DNA of 19,528 nucleotides, taken from positions 1-19,528 of the forward strand of contig CAZGSG010000100.1 of assembly GCA_964528095.1 (NCBI GenBank). Direction: 5' to 3'. The translations under genes and the position numbers were made by a program. The notes below the pieces were generated by a model, which was given only the letters and a program-made list of their open reading frames with translations, did not search any database and was not told the DNA's origin. The stretch comes from CAZGSG01 sp964528095 (lineage in GTDB: Bacteria > Bacteroidota > Bacteroidia > Chitinophagales > Chitinophagaceae). Of the stretch, positions 6,853 through 15,208 are shown piece by piece (position 1 is the stretch's first letter; every line of letters begins with the position of its first letter).

Positions 6853-7080
6853 ATGAATACTAAAAGCAAAGTACTTATCGGAATACTGGGTGCAGCAGCA
6901 GCCGGAGTGATAATCGGATTATTGGTAGCTCCTGAAAAGGGAACTGATATGCGCAAAAAAATAAAAAAGACAGCTGGCGATTGGGCCGATAACCTGGGCC
7001 ATATGTGGACCAGGGGTAAAGAAGAAGCTGAAAATGCGCTGAACGAAGCTAAAGACAAAGCAAAACATGCAAAAGTCTAA
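6853..7080 (+). CDS. YtxH-like small membrane protein
   Basis: A 75-residue protein with one glycine/alanine-rich hydrophobic segment (about 7-26, GILGAAAAGVIIGLLVAPEKG), followed by a basic amphipathic tail. The APEKGTDMRKKIKK junction is the hallmark of the YtxH family (PF12732), small proteins usually linked to stress or stationary phase. The C-terminal half (KEEAENALNEAKDKAKHAK) should form a helix or coiled coil on the cytoplasmic side. It leads a three-gene cassette with a holin-like protein and a coiled-coil protein. The order resembles E. coli yqjD-yqjE-yqjK, in which YqjD is a ribosome-associated inner-membrane protein; this is a comparison of layout, not proven orthology. Confidence 0.85.
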   Translation: MNTKSKVLIGILGAAAAGVIIGLLVAPEKGTDMRKKIKKTAGDWADNLGHMWTRGKEEAENALNEAKDKAKHAKV

Positions 7081-7119
7081 GCGAAGACGATCACATAAAG
7101 AAAGTTTTAGTTAGCTATA

Positions 7120-7151
7120 AATAGGGCCCTGGATAATAACAGGGCCCTATT
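7120..7151. other. 12-bp perfect hairpin between YtxH-like and holin-like genes
   Basis: AATAGGGCCCTG (7120-7131) pairs perfectly with CAGGGCCCTATT (7140-7151) around the 8-base loop GATAATAA. There is no T run on either side, so it is not a standard terminator. It may stabilise or process the mRNA, or weaken read-through into the next gene, 29 bases downstream. Confidence 0.7.
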
Positions 7152-7180
7152 ATCCTGAACTTTTAATAATCAATAGTAGA

Positions 7181-7531
7181 ATGGAAGATCTCAAAGAAAA
7201 GACGGCTGACCTTGCTGACCATGTTGAAGATCTGGCAGATACCTTTTATAAGCTCACAATCCTAAATGTTACACAGAAAGCAACCAACATCGCCTCAGGT
7301 GCTATTGCAATGATCGTATTGCTTGTGCTGGGTTTATTTGTATTGTTGTTTGCCGGCATCGCACTTTCCTGGTGGTTAGGAGATATAATAGATAGCCGGG
7401 CCGGTGGTTTTTTGCTTGGATCGCTGTTTTTTTTATTGGTTCTTTTTATTATTATTTCTCTTCGGAAAAAGATAATTTTCCCTCTTCTTCGGAACACTAT
7501 AATCGGCAAAGTATATGACAACGCAGATTAA
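7181..7531 (+). CDS. phage-holin-like / YqjE-like inner-membrane protein
   Basis: A 116-residue protein with an acidic helical N-terminus (about 1-25, LKEKTADLADHVEDLADTFY), two transmembrane helices (about 41-65 and 75-94) and a basic tail. This matches the holin superfamily III / YqjE-type proteins (PF07332 and relatives), which in bacteria are usually housekeeping or stress membrane proteins and not lysis proteins. No other phage genes are nearby. It follows the YtxH-like gene after 100 bases and overlaps the next gene by 17 bases (7515-7531), so those two are translated together. Confidence 0.8.
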   Translation: MEDLKEKTADLADHVEDLADTFYKLTILNVTQKATNIASGAIAMIVLLVLGLFVLLFAGIALSWWLGDIIDSRAGGFLLGSLFFLLVLFIIISLRKKIIFPLLRNTIIGKVYDNAD

Positions 7532-7946
7532 AACGTATGATGATTTGCTGAAGGAGAAACAACGATTACAATTGTTGTTAAAATCCCAGAAAGAAATTGT
7601 CCGTACAGATATACAGGAAATAAAGCAGGAACTCGCTCCTATCAAACATGCCATATCCTTTGTAGGAAAGTTTGGTACCAAAGACACCAGTAACCCCTTG
7701 TTAAGCGCAACATCAGATACCCTGATCAACCTCGTGGTGAAAAAATTCTTACTTGCCAGAACCGTGTGGGTTACTAAAATCATAGTGCCTTTTCTACTAA
7801 AGAACTACTCATCTCATATGCTGTCAGATAATAAAGACAGCATATTCAAGAAAGTCTTTTCATGGATTGGAAAGAAAAACAGGAAAGGGAAGGCTTCCAA
7901 AACAGAACATAACGGAGTGCCTGAACACGAACATATGGAAGACTGA
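7515..7946 (+). CDS. coiled-coil protein of unknown function in the envelope cassette
   Basis: A 143-residue protein. Residues about 5-45 form a charged coiled coil (DLLKEKQRLQLLLKSQKE). The middle has a moderately hydrophobic region (about 68-97) that could associate with the membrane. The end is basic (KKNRKGKASK) with a His/Glu tail (EHNGVPEHEHMED). There is no signal peptide. It overlaps the holin-like gene by 17 bases and is followed by a strong terminator, so it is the last gene of the cassette. It sits where yqjK sits in E. coli, but I see no clear sequence relationship. Function unknown. Confidence 0.82.
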   Translation: MTTQIKTYDDLLKEKQRLQLLLKSQKEIVRTDIQEIKQELAPIKHAISFVGKFGTKDTSNPLLSATSDTLINLVVKKFLLARTVWVTKIIVPFLLKNYSSHMLSDNKDSIFKKVFSWIGKKNRKGKASKTEHNGVPEHEHMED

Positions 7947-7970
7947 TCAGGTTCATTAAAATAGTGCCGC

Positions 7971-7999
7971 TGCCGTTCAATGAACGGCATTTTTATTTT
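7971..7999 (+). terminator. rho-independent terminator of the envelope cassette
   Basis: The perfect 8-bp stem TGCCGTTC (7971-7978) / GAACGGCA (7982-7989), with loop AAT, is followed by TTTTTATTTT. It lies 24 bases after the last gene. Confidence 0.88.
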
Positions 8000-8011
8000 C
8001 ATGCAAACGAG

Positions 8012-8045
8012 TTTGACAAAAATCATTGGAGATTCCTTATTTTAC
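8012..8045 (+). promoter_or_regulatory. possible promoter for the PUL regulator
   Basis: TTTG (8012-8015), 22 bases, then TATTTTAC (8038-8045), with two mismatches to TAnnTTTG. Spacing is slightly long. It lies 26 bases before the regulator start and just after the cassette terminator. Confidence 0.32.
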
Positions 8046-8070
8046 CGCCCCGTTTGCCTAAGTAAAAATT

Positions 8071-9690
8071 ATGCGGTATACTTTTATCCTTTTCCTGTTG
8101 ATTGGTTCGGTTAACTCCCTGTTTTCACAACAGGAGATCAGTTCATTGCTTGCAGAATTAAAAACAACGATCCAGGAAGCCCCGCAATATGACCGGAGAA
8201 AAGCCGCCGTGATCGATTCGATCAAGGTGAAGTTCGGCAGCCAACTTGCCCCGGTAGACTACTTCAATACCTGTCTCCAGTTATACGATGAATACAAAAC
8301 ATTTAAGTACGATTCAGCATACAATTATGCCCGCAAATTGTTGGATGTGGCCAGGCTGTTGCAGGACAAACACCGGGTAGAGCAGGCCAGGCTAAAGATG
8401 GGTTTCTCCTTACTGTCTGCAGGCCTCTTCAAAGAAGCCGCTGATTCATTGGTGCGGTTTAATGTCAGCGATATGCATGACACCCTCAAAATGGAATATT
8501 TCCAGCTGATGGGAAGATTTTATTATGACCTGGCCGATTTTAATAACGACAGTTACCATACTCCCGGCTATGTAGAGAAAGGCAACCGTTATCTTGATTC
8601 GGCTTTGTTATTATGTAAACCAGCATCCTTCCAGTATTCGTATTTCAGCGGTTTAAAAGATATCAAGTCGGGAAATAAAGAACGGGCCCTGCTCAATTAC
8701 AAAAAATTAATTCAGCGACCCGACCTCAGTACACATGAAATAGCCTTGACCGCTTCCACACTAAGTGATATCTATATCCAGAACTTTGAGCAGGATCCTG
8801 CCATCGAATTACTGATAAAAGCTGCTATAGCGGATATTAAATCCTGTACCAAGGAAACGGCCGCGGCTTTTAATCTCGCCAATTTGTTATACAAAAAAGG
8901 GGATGTCAAAAATGCTTCTGCCTGTATTCAACTGGCTATTTCAGATGCTACATTTTATGGAGCAAGGCAGCGAAAAGTGAAAGTTAGTGATATACTCCCG
9001 CTGATTGAAAGTGAAAAACTCGGCCTGGTAGAGAATCAGAAAAAAACACTTATCACCTATGCCATCATCGTAACATTGTTATTGCTGGGCGTAGTCTGGC
9101 TGATTGTAGTAGTCTTGCGACAGGTAAATAAACTGAAAGCCGCGGAAAAGATCATTACCGCGGCTCATTTGAAAGAACAGGAGATCAATCATCGCCTATC
9201 CGAAGTAAATAATAAATTATCAGAGGCCAATAAGATCAAGGAAGAATATATCGGCTACTTTTTTAATGTCAACTCCGAATTTTTTGACAAGATCGAACGC
9301 TTCAAGAAAAACCTGGAGCAAAAAGTAAATGACCGCAAACTCGAAGAGATCCGGTTCCTTGTCAATAATATTAACCTGCGCGTCGAAAAAGAATACCTGC
9401 TTCAGAATTTTGACCGGGTCTTCCTGAAATTGTTCCCCAATTTCGTATCCGAGTTCAACACGTTTTTTTTGCCGGAAAACCAGATAGAACTAAAAGATGG
9501 CGAACTACTCAATACCGATCTGCGGATATTCGCCCTGATCCGTATGGGCATACATGATAACGAGAAGATTGCCCGCATCCTGCAGTACTCGGTCAACACC
9601 ATCAACACCTACAAGACCAAAATCAAAAACAGGTCTGAAATACCCAACGAAGATTTTGAAAAAAAGATCATGGAAATTAAGGCGATCTAA
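8071..9690 (+). CDS. membrane-spanning TPR / helix-turn-helix regulator, SusR-like (DUF6377 type)
   Basis: A 539-residue regulator. It has a signal peptide (about 1-20, MRYTFILFLLIGSVNSLFSQ), a periplasmic helical TPR-like sensor (about 22-315), and one transmembrane helix (about 327-349, LITYAIIVTLLLLGVVWLIVVVL). A cytoplasmic coiled coil (about 350-395) leads to a domain with EEYIGYFFNVNSEFFDKIERF. The C-terminal LuxR-like helix-turn-helix (about 480-525) reads LNTDLRIFALIRMGIHDNEKIA, then YSVNTINTYKTKI. This layout matches Bacteroidota proteins annotated DUF6377 and is like SusR, which senses sugar in the periplasm and activates sus genes. It sits just upstream of susC on the same strand, so it probably controls this locus. 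The ligand is inferred only from context. Confidence 0.87.
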   Translation: MRYTFILFLLIGSVNSLFSQQEISSLLAELKTTIQEAPQYDRRKAAVIDSIKVKFGSQLAPVDYFNTCLQLYDEYKTFKYDSAYNYARKLLDVARLLQDKHRVEQARLKMGFSLLSAGLFKEAADSLVRFNVSDMHDTLKMEYFQLMGRFYYDLADFNNDSYHTPGYVEKGNRYLDSALLLCKPASFQYSYFSGLKDIKSGNKERALLNYKKLIQRPDLSTHEIALTASTLSDIYIQNFEQDPAIELLIKAAIADIKSCTKETAAAFNLANLLYKKGDVKNASACIQLAISDATFYGARQRKVKVSDILPLIESEKLGLVENQKKTLITYAIIVTLLLLGVVWLIVVVLRQVNKLKAAEKIITAAHLKEQEINHRLSEVNNKLSEANKIKEEYIGYFFNVNSEFFDKIERFKKNLEQKVNDRKLEEIRFLVNNINLRVEKEYLLQNFDRVFLKLFPNFVSEFNTFFLPENQIELKDGELLNTDLRIFALIRMGIHDNEKIARILQYSVNTINTYKTKIKNRSEIPNEDFEKKIMEIKAI

Positions 9691-10135
9691 CCCCCGCATT
9701 CATACAAAAATGGCTTAAAACTGATGCCGCCACAGATTCCTTCTTGATATAAACCAACAGAGATATTATATAGTAATAAATAATATATGTTTACAACTTT
9801 TTGAAATTCAGTGTTTTATTTTTTTGCCCTTACCTGTTTTTATTTATATTTCTTATACTTCCCCTATAAAAGTTGTTTTCGCCTCTCACAAGTTTTTGCT
9901 TTGGTAAAGAAATTAAGAACACTGTTTCTTTTTTTAAAGTTCACCGGAACGATTCAATAATTGCTTGTAGTATGAAAGTTTGCCAATACCTTCTACGGGT
10001 AAAAGCCATCACGGCTTACCTGCTGCGCGGCCCCCTTTTTATGACCTGCTCCGGGGCGGAAAAGAAAGCACTTTCTTCCACATTCCATTTCAGTTCCTTT
10101 CAAAATTCAATTTCAAACCTTAAAACTGCTGTTTT
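9691..10135 (+). other. 445-bp regulatory region and long 5' leader of the susC operon
   Basis: It contains an A/T-rich part (9750-9870) with the probable susC promoter, then a leader of about 275 bases with two small hairpins. One is GGTAAAAGCC / GGCTTACC (9998-10020, two bulged bases); the other is GCCCC / GGGGC (10030-10057). An 88-codon frame starting with TTG at 9873 ends with its TGA overlapping the susC ATG, but it has no recognisable content and I do not call it a gene. No clear terminator follows the regulator gene. Confidence 0.6.
9823..9852 (+). promoter_or_regulatory. putative promoter for the susC-led operon
   Basis: TTTG (9823-9826), 18 bases, then TATATTTC (9845-9852), one mismatch from TAnnTTTG. 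Transcription would start near 9860, leaving a leader of about 275 bases before susC. Confidence 0.42.
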
Positions 10136-13100
10136 ATGATCAAAAAACGATTGCTATTAAACTGCATCCTTGGAATGGTATTACTGCTGCTTCAGCGCGA
10201 GGCTTTTTCGCAGAACAGAACCGTTACCGGTGTAGTAACCAATGAAACAGGGGCACCGCTTGAAGGAGCATCCGTTGTTGCCAAAGGACAGGCCACAGGT
10301 GTAAACACCGATGCGGCCGGTGCGTTCAGGATCAGCTTAAGTGCTTCGGTCAACACACTGGTTATTTCCTATGTTGGATTTGATAGCCGTGAAGTATCCG
10401 TAAAGGATCAATCGGCTATTACTATTTCCCTGCAACCTGCTAATACATCCCTGGATGCAGTGGTAGTAGTGGGATATGGTACGCAAAAACGCCGCGACCT
10501 GACCGGGTCCGTTTCTTCCATTAAAGGAGATGTATTCAAAAACCAGCCAATAACAAATGCTACGGAGGGTTTACAGGGCCGTATAGCAGGCGTAAATATT
10601 GTAAAGAGCTCCGGAGCGCCTGATGCTACGCCAACCATTGTAATAAGAGGACTTGCTTCCTTAAACCAACCCAATCCCTTATACATTGTGGATGGAGTAA
10701 GGGTAAATGATGTCAGTAATGTAAATGTGCAGGATATCGAAACAATTGATGTGTTGAAAGACGCCGCCGCTGCTTCCATATACGGCGCTGCCGCTGCTGG
10801 AGGTGTGATCCTGATCACGACCAAAAAAGGTTCTTCATCTGTTCCGGTAATAAACTACAATGCACGTTATGGTATCACCACTCCAAAAACAGGAGAGCTC
10901 CTGGATAAAGATGGTTATATCCGGTTACAGAATATTGTAAATCCCGGACGTTTTGCCAATACCTCAGGTTTGGATACATTGGCCAATACGGATTGGATTG
11001 ATGAAACATTCAATAATGCAAACGAACAGAATCATAATATATCGCTGAGCGGCGCTGCTCCCATTGTTAATTATCTTGTTTCCGGTTTTTATAATAAACA
11101 GGAAGGAGTTGCCCGTAGAAATTTTTCCAATATCGGCGGTGCAAGGATCAATACGAACTTCACACTCGGCAAATATGTGAAGGTAGGTGAGCAACTGGCT
11201 GTTTCAAGACGTAAAACTTCCAGTCCACAAAATGTTGGTGTAGAAGCGCAATTACATAATGCGCCTTTCCGTACACTACCTATCATACCTGTTTACAATA
11301 AGAATGGCAGCTATGGAACCTTGCCGGTTGGATATCCTGGTCTTGCGTTTGGAGGTACACACCCCGTAGGGGCGATCAATAATGCGAACGTGGAAAATTT
11401 CAGGAATAACCTGCAGGCAAATATTTATGCTGAGGTCAAACTTCCGCTTAATCTTACATTCAGAACGAATGTCGGTTACTCATTCTATAACGAAACACAG
11501 AATTATTTTCAGAACGCTTTTTCGATCGGCGGCGTAGGCGCTACTGCTAATTCACTAAACAAACTTTCTGTTGAAAGTCAATCACTGCTCACCAACTACC
11601 TGCTTACTTTTAATCAATCATTCGACAAACACAACATAAACGCTGTTGCGGGTTTTGAACAAATAACCAGCAAGTTTAACAATGTAAATGTTACGGCAAG
11701 TAATGTTTCCCCCGCGGCGGCTATCGATTACTCATTTATCGCTACGGCCAGTACTACTTACCAGTTTATGGGACAAAATGATAAGAACGGGTTGATAAAA
11801 TCCGTATTTGGCCGACTGAACTATAACTACAATGGCAGGTATTATCTATCCGCGTCTATCAGGCAGGATGCGAATTTCACTGTATTCGGGCCCAATAAAC
11901 AGCGAGGTGTATTCCCTGCTGTTGCTGCATCCTGGAATATCTCGGAAGAGTCTTTCATGAAATCGATAAAGAACCTTAACTCATTAAAGATAAGAGCCAG
12001 CTATGGTGAATTGGGCAACAGTAATATTGCGCCTTACTCATTCCTTTCGGTTTACCAGCCATTTGCAAGTTTTGGAAATGGTAGTGCAGGTGGTGCTAAT
12101 TTTTCACCGGGTGCTACGATCATTCCGGGGCAGACCTATAGCGCCATTCCTAATCCTGACCTGCATTGGGAAACGATCAAGGAAACAAATATTGGTATAG
12201 ACGGGGAACTATTTAACCGCAGGTTCTACTTTACTGCAGAGTGGTATAACAAGACTACCGACGATATGCTGTATGCATTGCCGATGGCACCAAGCGCAGG
12301 TATCTCAGGTCCTTATATTACCAATATCGGCTCAGTAAGCAATAAAGGAGTGGAGTTGATGCTGGGGTACAGGAGCCAGGGTCACCAACTAAACTATGAC
12401 CTGAGTTTCACAGGCGCCTGGAATAAGAACGAGGTTACCAAATTAACAACGGAAACAACATCCGAACTAAGCGATGGATACAATTATTATAATAATGGTG
12501 ATGTTGGTTTCCAGATTATGCCTAACCAGACAATTACCACTACCCGCAAAGGACTACCCTTTGGTTCATTCTATGGATATAAAGTACTTGGTTTATTCCA
12601 AAGCGACGCGGATGCGGCAGGTCAGTTGGTAAATGGAGTTGCGGCTCATGCAGGCGATCTTCATTTCGAAGACATCGATAAGAATGGTACTATCAATGAC
12701 CTGGACCGCCAGGTAATTGGTAATCCGAATCCAAAATTTGTGTATGGATTGAGCGCCCGCTTAAACTATAAGGGATTCGATATGGCGCTCCTGTTTAATG
12801 GTGTAGCTGGTGTAGAACTGTTCAATGGGGTAAAGGCTTACGAGATGCGACCATTCCAGGATGGCAATACCTCACCCAAGGTTTGGGGTGCTTCTTATCT
12901 GAATGGCAATGGGCTTACTGACCAGCCAAGACTTGGTGTGGTAAATACAAATGGCAGTTTCACAATGGACCCCAATGGTAACTACTCTACCGTCAACAGT
13001 TATTTTGTAGAAAAAGGAGATTACCTGAAGTTGAAAAATTTGCAGATAGGCTATAATTTCTCTCCTGCTATTTTGCAAAAAGTAAGATTAAAAGGAGCCA

Positions 13101-13279
13101 GAATTTTTGTTATGGCCAACAACCTGTTTACCATTACCAAATATTCAGGGCTTGATCCTGAATTGGGATCTTCATTCTCCCCATCTGGCTATGCGGGTGT
13201 AACTGCAAGAGGTATCGATGTAGTTAGTCAGTATCCTCAGACAAGAATTTATTCTGCTGGCATTGATATTACCCTTTAA
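10136..13279 (+). CDS. SusC/RagA-family TonB-dependent outer-membrane transporter
   Basis: A 1047-residue outer-membrane transporter that imports oligosaccharides using TonB energy and pairs with a SusD lipoprotein. The signal peptide ends near residue 26 (LLLLQREAFSQ). A carboxypeptidase-regulatory-like domain covers about 28-100 (TVTGVVTNETGAPLEGASV). A TonB-box region follows (about 107-118, DAVVVVGYGTQK). The plug domain (about 120-235) has GLQGRIAGVNIVKSSG and the SusC signature PLYIVDGVRV. The rest is the 22-strand barrel, ending with the beta strand YSAGIDITL. Length is normal. susD follows after 22 bases, so the two form a transport complex. No extra sigma/anti-sigma signalling domain is present, which fits control by the upstream SusR-like regulator. 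Substrate is inferred from the downstream enzymes: an alpha-glucan. Confidence 0.97.
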   Translation: MIKKRLLLNCILGMVLLLLQREAFSQNRTVTGVVTNETGAPLEGASVVAKGQATGVNTDAAGAFRISLSASVNTLVISYVGFDSREVSVKDQSAITISLQPANTSLDAVVVVGYGTQKRRDLTGSVSSIKGDVFKNQPITNATEGLQGRIAGVNIVKSSGAPDATPTIVIRGLASLNQPNPLYIVDGVRVNDVSNVNVQDIETIDVLKDAAAASIYGAAAAGGVILITTKKGSSSVPVINYNARYGITTPKTGELLDKDGYIRLQNIVNPGRFANTSGLDTLANTDWIDETFNNANEQNHNISLSGAAPIVNYLVSGFYNKQEGVARRNFSNIGGARINTNFTLGKYVKVGEQLAVSRRKTSSPQNVGVEAQLHNAPFRTLPIIPVYNKNGSYGTLPVGYPGLAFGGTHPVGAINNANVENFRNNLQANIYAEVKLPLNLTFRTNVGYSFYNETQNYFQNAFSIGGVGATANSLNKLSVESQSLLTNYLLTFNQSFDKHNINAVAGFEQITSKFNNVNVTASNVSPAAAIDYSFIATASTTYQFMGQNDKNGLIKSVFGRLNYNYNGRYYLSASIRQDANFTVFGPNKQRGVFPAVAASWNISEESFMKSIKNLNSLKIRASYGELGNSNIAPYSFLSVYQPFASFGNGSAGGANFSPGATIIPGQTYSAIPNPDLHWETIKETNIGIDGELFNRRFYFTAEWYNKTTDDMLYALPMAPSAGISGPYITNIGSVSNKGVELMLGYRSQGHQLNYDLSFTGAWNKNEVTKLTTETTSELSDGYNYYNNGDVGFQIMPNQTITTTRKGLPFGSFYGYKVLGLFQSDADAAGQLVNGVAAHAGDLHFEDIDKNGTINDLDRQVIGNPNPKFVYGLSARLNYKGFDMALLFNGVAGVELFNGVKAYEMRPFQDGNTSPKVWGASYLNGNGLTDQPRLGVVNTNGSFTMDPNGNYSTVNSYFVEKGDYLKLKNLQIGYNFSPAILQKVRLKGARIFVMANNLFTITKYSGLDPELGSSFSPSGYAGVTARGIDVVSQYPQTRIYSAGIDITL

Positions 13280-13301
13280 TAACTCTATAAAAAATAATAA
13301 G

Positions 13302-15119
13302 ATGTATAAAATATTTATTTCAATACTGGCGCTTGTTTTTATAGCTGGTTGCAAAAAAGACCCTTCGCTGGTAGCACCGACAGATAGGGTTTCCACTTCT
13401 TCGTTTCCTAACACGCTGGATGAGCTCAATAGTGTATTGAATCCTGCGTATGGCAATCTGAAGAGCATAGGTCTCTGGGGTTTTGAACTGATGCCGAAAG
13501 CATTGGAGAATTGTGTACATGCCGGTGATGCCAACTATAATGGGGATGCGGCATGGAATGAAATGACGGCAAACAACCTGAGTGTTACAAACGGTAAATC
13601 GCAGAATGCATGGACAGCCTTATATGCAGGCGTTACTGTTTGTAATGTGACACTGGAAGCGGCTGATTTTTTTGAAAAGAATAAAGCAACAGCCGCTCAG
13701 AAAGCAGATATTGATGCGGTGCGCGGACAGGCAAAATTTATGCGCGCCTTTTATTACTTCCATTTGGAGATGTTATTTGGCGAAGCTTATATAAAAGCCA
13801 ATGGCGTGAACGAAGCGAAAATGGGCGTTCCACTCTATACGGAAGTGCCTAAAAATGTACAGGCCACCCAACAGGGGCGTGCTACTACAAAAGCAGTCTG
13901 GGATTTTATCAAAGCAGATCTGAAAGATGCTGCAACATTGTTACAGGGTAAAGTATGGCCCGCAACTGAAGTAGGACGTGTTACACAATGGGCTGCCAAA
14001 GCGCTGCTGGGTAAAGCATATGTGTTTACCGAAGATTGGGCAAATGCAAAAACAACTTTACTGGATGTAATAACCAATAGCGGTAAATCATTAATGCCAT
14101 TTTCTAAATATAAAAACGCGTTTAACGGAGTTGTGGCCAATGAGTTCAATGAAGAATCTTTATTCGAGCTGAATGTTGATCCCGATAATAAAGGTAACTA
14201 CGGCCCCTGGGGTGGTACTCCAAACGCGTCTACATTGAATGGCGTGATATGGTCACCCTATATTTTAAGCCTCGCAGGAACTGAAACAGGTTCACGGCCT
14301 TTAGGATATGGCGGAAACCTTGGCGTGCATGATAAGAATATCAAACGTTTCGGTTATCCATTGGGCTACTACACATTGGTGACTAATCCTGCATTTGATA
14401 ATACCCAATTACCCAGCTTTAGTAATCCCGCACAGGTAATGGACCCGGTATACAGAGCGCAGGCAGAAGCAGTGAGAACGAATAAGACTGCCGATCCGCG
14501 TTTGTATGTAAACCTGGTGCAACCCTGGGTAGATGTGCTTAATACAGATTGGGAAGGCGGCCCAAAAAATAATGTACCTGTATCCAAACCAGATTACCTG
14601 GCAGGACAGCCTAACACTTACGGATGGGGATTTAGAAAGTATGCTGCTATCGATTATCATCTTAATAATGTGAACTATGATAAATGGAACTGGTATTTCT
14701 TACGCCTTGCCGATGTTTATCTCCTGTATGCGGAAGCAAGTATCGGTTCAGGAGATGCTCCAACCGGCCTGGAGTATATCAACAAGGTGAGACGCAGGGC
14801 CTATGATCTTCCCATTAATACGATATCAGTAAGAGATTATGCATCTCTTACCGCGGCTACTCCGGCTATTGCAGACCCCGTTTTAGGATCCAATCCATTA
14901 AGATATGAACGCTGGGCCGAGTTATTTCATGAAGGACATTGGTGGTTTGATGTATGCCGCTGGCGCCTTGGCCCACAGGAAGCCGCATTCTATGGAACCG
15001 CAAGAAACCTGTCAACTCCATTAACGTTTAATGAAGCCAAGAATTATTCATGGCCGATACCATTAACCGAGTTTAATGCAAATGCGCAGATAGCCGGTCA
15101 GCAGAACCCCGGCTATTAG
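13302..15119 (+). CDS. SusD/RagB-family glycan-binding lipoprotein
   Basis: A surface lipoprotein of about 605 residues that caps the SusC barrel and hands glycan fragments to it. The start at 13302 gives a proper lipoprotein signal, MYKIFISILALVFIAGC, with lipobox Cys17; a longer frame from 13263 would spoil this. KKD follows the cysteine, fitting a charged surface-export signal of Bacteroidota. Typical family features are the RAFYYFHLEMLFGE helix, TPR-like helices through the middle, the ADVYLLYAEA segment, and the C-terminal RYERWAELFHEGHWWFDVCRW motif. It lies 22 bases after susC and is followed 17 bases later by an intrinsic terminator. Binding specificity cannot be read from the sequence. 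Confidence 0.96.
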   Translation: MYKIFISILALVFIAGCKKDPSLVAPTDRVSTSSFPNTLDELNSVLNPAYGNLKSIGLWGFELMPKALENCVHAGDANYNGDAAWNEMTANNLSVTNGKSQNAWTALYAGVTVCNVTLEAADFFEKNKATAAQKADIDAVRGQAKFMRAFYYFHLEMLFGEAYIKANGVNEAKMGVPLYTEVPKNVQATQQGRATTKAVWDFIKADLKDAATLLQGKVWPATEVGRVTQWAAKALLGKAYVFTEDWANAKTTLLDVITNSGKSLMPFSKYKNAFNGVVANEFNEESLFELNVDPDNKGNYGPWGGTPNASTLNGVIWSPYILSLAGTETGSRPLGYGGNLGVHDKNIKRFGYPLGYYTLVTNPAFDNTQLPSFSNPAQVMDPVYRAQAEAVRTNKTADPRLYVNLVQPWVDVLNTDWEGGPKNNVPVSKPDYLAGQPNTYGWGFRKYAAIDYHLNNVNYDKWNWYFLRLADVYLLYAEASIGSGDAPTGLEYINKVRRRAYDLPINTISVRDYASLTAATPAIADPVLGSNPLRYERWAELFHEGHWWFDVCRWRLGPQEAAFYGTARNLSTPLTFNEAKNYSWPIPLTEFNANAQIAGQQNPGY

Positions 15120-15136
15120 GGCAGTTAAGCAGTAGT

Positions 15137-15171
15137 GAGATGCCAGCGATTAAAACTGGCATCTCCTTTTT
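15137..15171 (+). terminator. rho-independent terminator inside the PUL, between susD and the GH71-like gene
   Basis: The perfect 10-bp stem GAGATGCCAG (15137-15146) / CTGGCATCTC (15156-15165), with a 9-base loop, is followed by CTTTTT. It probably ends part of the susC-susD transcript, so the two enzyme genes depend on read-through or a separate promoter. An in-frame ATG at 15140 lies inside the stem. Confidence 0.85.
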
Positions 15172-15208
15172 AAAAGCTTTCCTTATTTCATTAATAAAGA
15201 AATCTTAC

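Noticed and set aside
7181..7531. Holin-like protein as a sign of a prophage
   Set aside because: No other phage genes are nearby, and holin superfamily III/YqjE-like proteins are common chromosomal proteins next to YtxH-like genes.
9873..10139. 88-codon open frame in the susC leader whose TGA overlaps the susC ATG
   Set aside because: It starts with TTG, has no recognisable domain or signal peptide, and its composition looks like non-coding leader. Noted only as a possible leader peptide.
15140..15208. N-terminal extension of the GH71-like protein
   Set aside because: Its ATG and first codons form the terminator hairpin at 15137-15171. The ATG at 15209 gives a short hydrophobic signal or anchor.
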